Below the pieces are notes generated by a model that was not told where the DNA came from, did no database searches, and saw nothing but the letters and a program-made list of their open reading frames with translations. A stretch of DNA of 17,264 bases from Candidatus Thorarchaeota archaeon (GTDB lineage Archaea; Asgardarchaeota; Thorarchaeia; Thorarchaeales; Thorarchaeaceae), in the NCBI GenBank assembly GCA_016840825.1, contig JAEORN010000042.1, positions 1-17,264 of the forward strand, written 5' to 3'. The translations under genes and the position numbers were made by a program. The stretch's first letter is position 1, and the number at the start of each line of letters is the position of its first letter. Below are positions 15,259 through 17,264 of this stretch, piece after piece.

Positions 15259-17163
15259 CTACTTTCTAATTACACGCCCAGAAAGATAGATGAATACTCC
15301 AACAAAACCTACTACTACCAACCCAATCATTATACCAGGCCATAGAAGCATATTAGCAGCTGGAAACGCATCGTACGCGCCTCCACCTGTGCCAGGTGCT
15401 TCAGGATACCTTTCATAATTATCAAGATATGTGCCAGCTGTAGCTAACTCCCCATCATCTCCTGATGCATCGAATGTGGTAAGAATCATACCTGTATAGC
15501 CTTCAATGACGAGACCATATTGTATTCCAAGTGCCACAATTTGCCCTCGTAGCTCATCAGTATCTCCCTCCAGCTTGACTTGGAAAAGGAGCCAGGATAT
15601 CCTGTGTTGGGCCCACATTCTCTCAATATGGGCATTCTCAAATCCTCCGACACCTGCAGTATTTGTGTAGGTTTCGCTCCCTGAGGAGTATTCTATAGTT
15701 GTCGAAATTGATAGAGCATCATTATATCTTCCAGTGATGACGACCTCAGTCCCATTGAAGAATGGTGCACCACCAGTTGACTGCAAACATGAATAGTCTA
15801 TTGCACCATCAACATATATCGTATATCCACTGGCAATTGGCAATGACCATTGCTTATAGAAGTCGATAATCTTCGATGCTGCATCCTCTTCAGGATGAAT
15901 CAATTCAAAGAATCCATTGTGTTGGGATGCTACGTTCGCCATAAGAGACTCGTCAGCATCGGTTCCGAATGAGATCGTAGAGATTGAAACTCCCTTCGTG
16001 TTCGCTACCTGAAATGCAGACAAGATTGCAGAACTCTCAGTGGACTCTCCACAAGTAGGCTGTCCATCCGAAAGAATCAGCATGGCTTTCGTATAAGAGC
16101 CATCTGTGAATGTTTCAAGTCCAGTTACTCCAGCCCCATAGAAATTAGTTGAACCATCTGCTTCCAAATCATTTACCCAATTCTTTGCAGTATCTTTGTT
16201 TGAATTCGATGCTCCATAGGGTTCATTCCACAGAGGAGTCACTTCCGTTGAAAATGCAATAACATTGAAGATATCGTTTGAGCCTAAATCATCAATCATT
16301 GAGCAAAAGGCTGTCTTGGCTTGCGTGATTTTTGAACCGATCATAGAACCAGACTTATCCAAAATGAAAATGTATTCTCTTGGAAATGCCTCTTCGGGAT
16401 CAGTAATAGAAGGAGCTAGTAAATATGCAAAAAAGTTCTGGGTTCCATTGTTATATGTGAGTAATTGACTACCACCTTCTTGACGAGTTAGCGCATAACA
16501 GAAAGTGATGCCAGTCGGAATCTCCACATTATTTGCTGAATATTGGAATCTGACCCCAGAGATCAAATCAGTTGCATCAAATGAATCTAATCCAGAAACC
16601 GAATAGCCAGAGATATCTGCATATTGAGAAGAGATAATCATGTCCACATTAAAATCACATTCTAATCCAACTTCTTCAACCAAAGGAATGGTCAGTGAAT
16701 ACAAACCCATTCTACGTGTCAGTAGGCCTTCAGCATAAACTTGTAAAGCTACTGTCGTTCCATTAGCCACATTGAAGTTGAGTGAATATCCACCATACTC
16801 TCTAATTACGAGGACAGCAGTTCTACCTGCTTCAACCTCCTCCTCATATGTTGTAATCGCAGCAGACTCTTCGATGACACGACCCCAATAGACACTTCCA
16901 TTCAACATTACAGAGACATTGCTTAGCCGGATGCCTTCCTGAAGACCAAAGAACCATTTTACTTCTTTACTTGTATCCGATTGAGTATTGTCAAAGACCA
17001 TATCATAGGTCAAGTTCGCATAGTTATCGCAGATAGATCCGGATAACGAAATACTGGTTGGTTCCAGATATGTAGTCTGGGCTGCAACAGGTTTTGAAAG
17101 GAAACTACCACAGATTAGCACAGATAGCAAGAAGATGCCAATTACTCGATAGAACTTCTTCAG
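15259..17163 (-). CDS. Secreted, membrane-anchored VIT-VWA domain protein (probable CTG start)
   Basis: This protein resembles inter-alpha-trypsin-inhibitor heavy-chain-like proteins: an N-terminal VIT domain followed by a von Willebrand A domain, exported and anchored by a C-terminal helix (about 607-627) with an RVIRK tail. Numbered from the CTG at 17163 (634 residues), VIT covers about 30-150, with a YEEEVEAGRTAVLV-type core. VWA covers about 265-430 with a complete metal site: D269, S271 and S273 (DKSGSM), T339 and D366 (LSDGQ). A roughly 170-residue beta-rich region follows. The first standard start is TTG at 17130, but this cuts off the charged part of the signal peptide. From CTG 17163 the protein begins KKFYRVIGIFLLSVLI, a textbook signal peptide with a VAAQ cleavage region, and an in-frame TAG lies just upstream. 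A GGGGGT lies 9 bases before it. The role is probably adhesion or protein binding outside the cell. Confidence 0.9.
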   Translation of the reverse strand: MKKFYRVIGIFLLSVLICGSFLSKPVAAQTTYLEPTSISLSGSICDNYANLTYDMVFDNTQSDTSKEVKWFFGLQEGIRLSNVSVMLNGSVYWGRVIEESAAITTYEEEVEAGRTAVLVIREYGGYSLNFNVANGTTVALQVYAEGLLTRRMGLYSLTIPLVEEVGLECDFNVDMIISSQYADISGYSVSGLDSFDATDLISGVRFQYSANNVEIPTGITFCYALTRQEGGSQLLTYNNGTQNFFAYLLAPSITDPEEAFPREYIFILDKSGSMIGSKITQAKTAFCSMIDDLGSNDIFNVIAFSTEVTPLWNEPYGASNSNKDTAKNWVNDLEADGSTNFYGAGVTGLETFTDGSYTKAMLILSDGQPTCGESTESSAILSAFQVANTKGVSISTISFGTDADESLMANVASQHNGFFELIHPEEDAASKIIDFYKQWSLPIASGYTIYVDGAIDYSCLQSTGGAPFFNGTEVVITGRYNDALSISTTIEYSSGSETYTNTAGVGGFENAHIERMWAQHRISWLLFQVKLEGDTDELRGQIVALGIQYGLVIEGYTGMILTTFDASGDDGELATAGTYLDNYERYPEAPGTGGGAYDAFPAANMLLWPGIMIGLVVVGFVGVFIYLSGRVIRK

Positions 17164-17264
17164 CTAAATCGACCCCCAATAATAGAAAGCTAACTAAATC
17201 ATAATTCATCTGGTGCATCTTGCAACACATTGAGTGCACTGATTATAATCTCTAATCTGTTAGC
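17164..17264 (-). promoter_or_regulatory. Promoter region of the VIT-VWA gene with tandem palindromes
   Basis: This region upstream of the VIT-VWA gene runs to the window edge. Two perfect palindromes lie side by side: AGTGCACT (17233-17240) and GATTATAATC (17241-17250). The second contains a TATA-like core about 80 bases before the start codon, so the first would lie next to the TATA box on its downstream side. GGGGGT at 17172-17177 is a possible ribosome binding site. No other gene is visible in the final 100 bases. Confidence 0.45.

Noticed and set aside
15259..17163. VIT-VWA gene as part of a MoxR/VWA chaperone or ternary-type system
   Set aside because: No MoxR AAA+ ATPase or TerD-like gene is nearby, and the signal peptide plus C-terminal anchor place the protein outside the cell.
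1..17264. CRISPR arrays, tRNA or rRNA genes, insertion sequences, defence systems
   Set aside because: I saw no regularly spaced repeats, no tRNA-like cloverleaf, no transposase or integrase motifs, and no nuclease or toxin-antitoxin signature in any supported frame.

Overview
The window looks like archaeal chromosome, moderately AT-rich by eye. I lean towards an Asgard-type lineage (Thorarchaeota-like), but that is inference. The reasons are a soluble multi-PAS histidine kinase with an archaeal-style H-box, large secreted Tyr/Asn-rich proteins held by a single C-terminal membrane helix with a basic tail, TATA-like elements upstream of genes, and a mix of good Shine-Dalgarno sites and apparently leaderless starts. 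There is no rRNA, tRNA, CRISPR array, insertion sequence or phage gene. Coding density is high and no gene-free stretch exceeds 300 bases. The longest gaps are about 160-170 bases and are described as promoter regions.

Layout from left to right. (1) Bases 1-1402, minus: most of an acyl-CoA synthetase of the AMP-binding family, with its C-terminal end cut off by the window edge. (2) Bases 1565-4537, plus: a 990-residue cytosolic sensor kinase with six PAS domains. (3) Bases 4534-5391, minus: a DUF362 protein convergent with the kinase; the two stop codons share one CTAG. (4) Bases 5474-8695, minus: a 1073-residue cell-surface protein with three jelly-roll-like modules, four Ig-like modules and a membrane anchor, ending at a hairpin terminator. 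(5) Bases 8853-9779, plus: an HtrA/DegP-like protease with PDZ domain and no signal peptide. (6) Bases 9781-10749, minus: a ten-helix EamA-family transporter. (7) Bases 10799-12283, plus: a HEAT-repeat protein of unknown function. (8) Bases 12455-15220, plus: a three-gene ABC-2 exporter operon (ATPase and two paralogous permeases) with tightly coupled starts. (9) Bases 15259-17163, minus: a secreted, membrane-anchored VIT-VWA protein that appears to start at a CTG codon.

The genes do not form one obvious pathway. The clear functional unit is the exporter operon. A theme of the cell envelope runs through the rest: two anchored extracellular proteins, an exporter and a DMT transporter. I did not find a convincing new defence or mobile system. 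The most useful leads are the CTG start that restores the VIT-VWA signal peptide, dyad elements next to the TATA boxes of the exporter operon and both surface genes, the matching G/A-rich hairpin terminators behind the two surface genes, the modular giant surface protein, and the uncharacterised HEAT protein.
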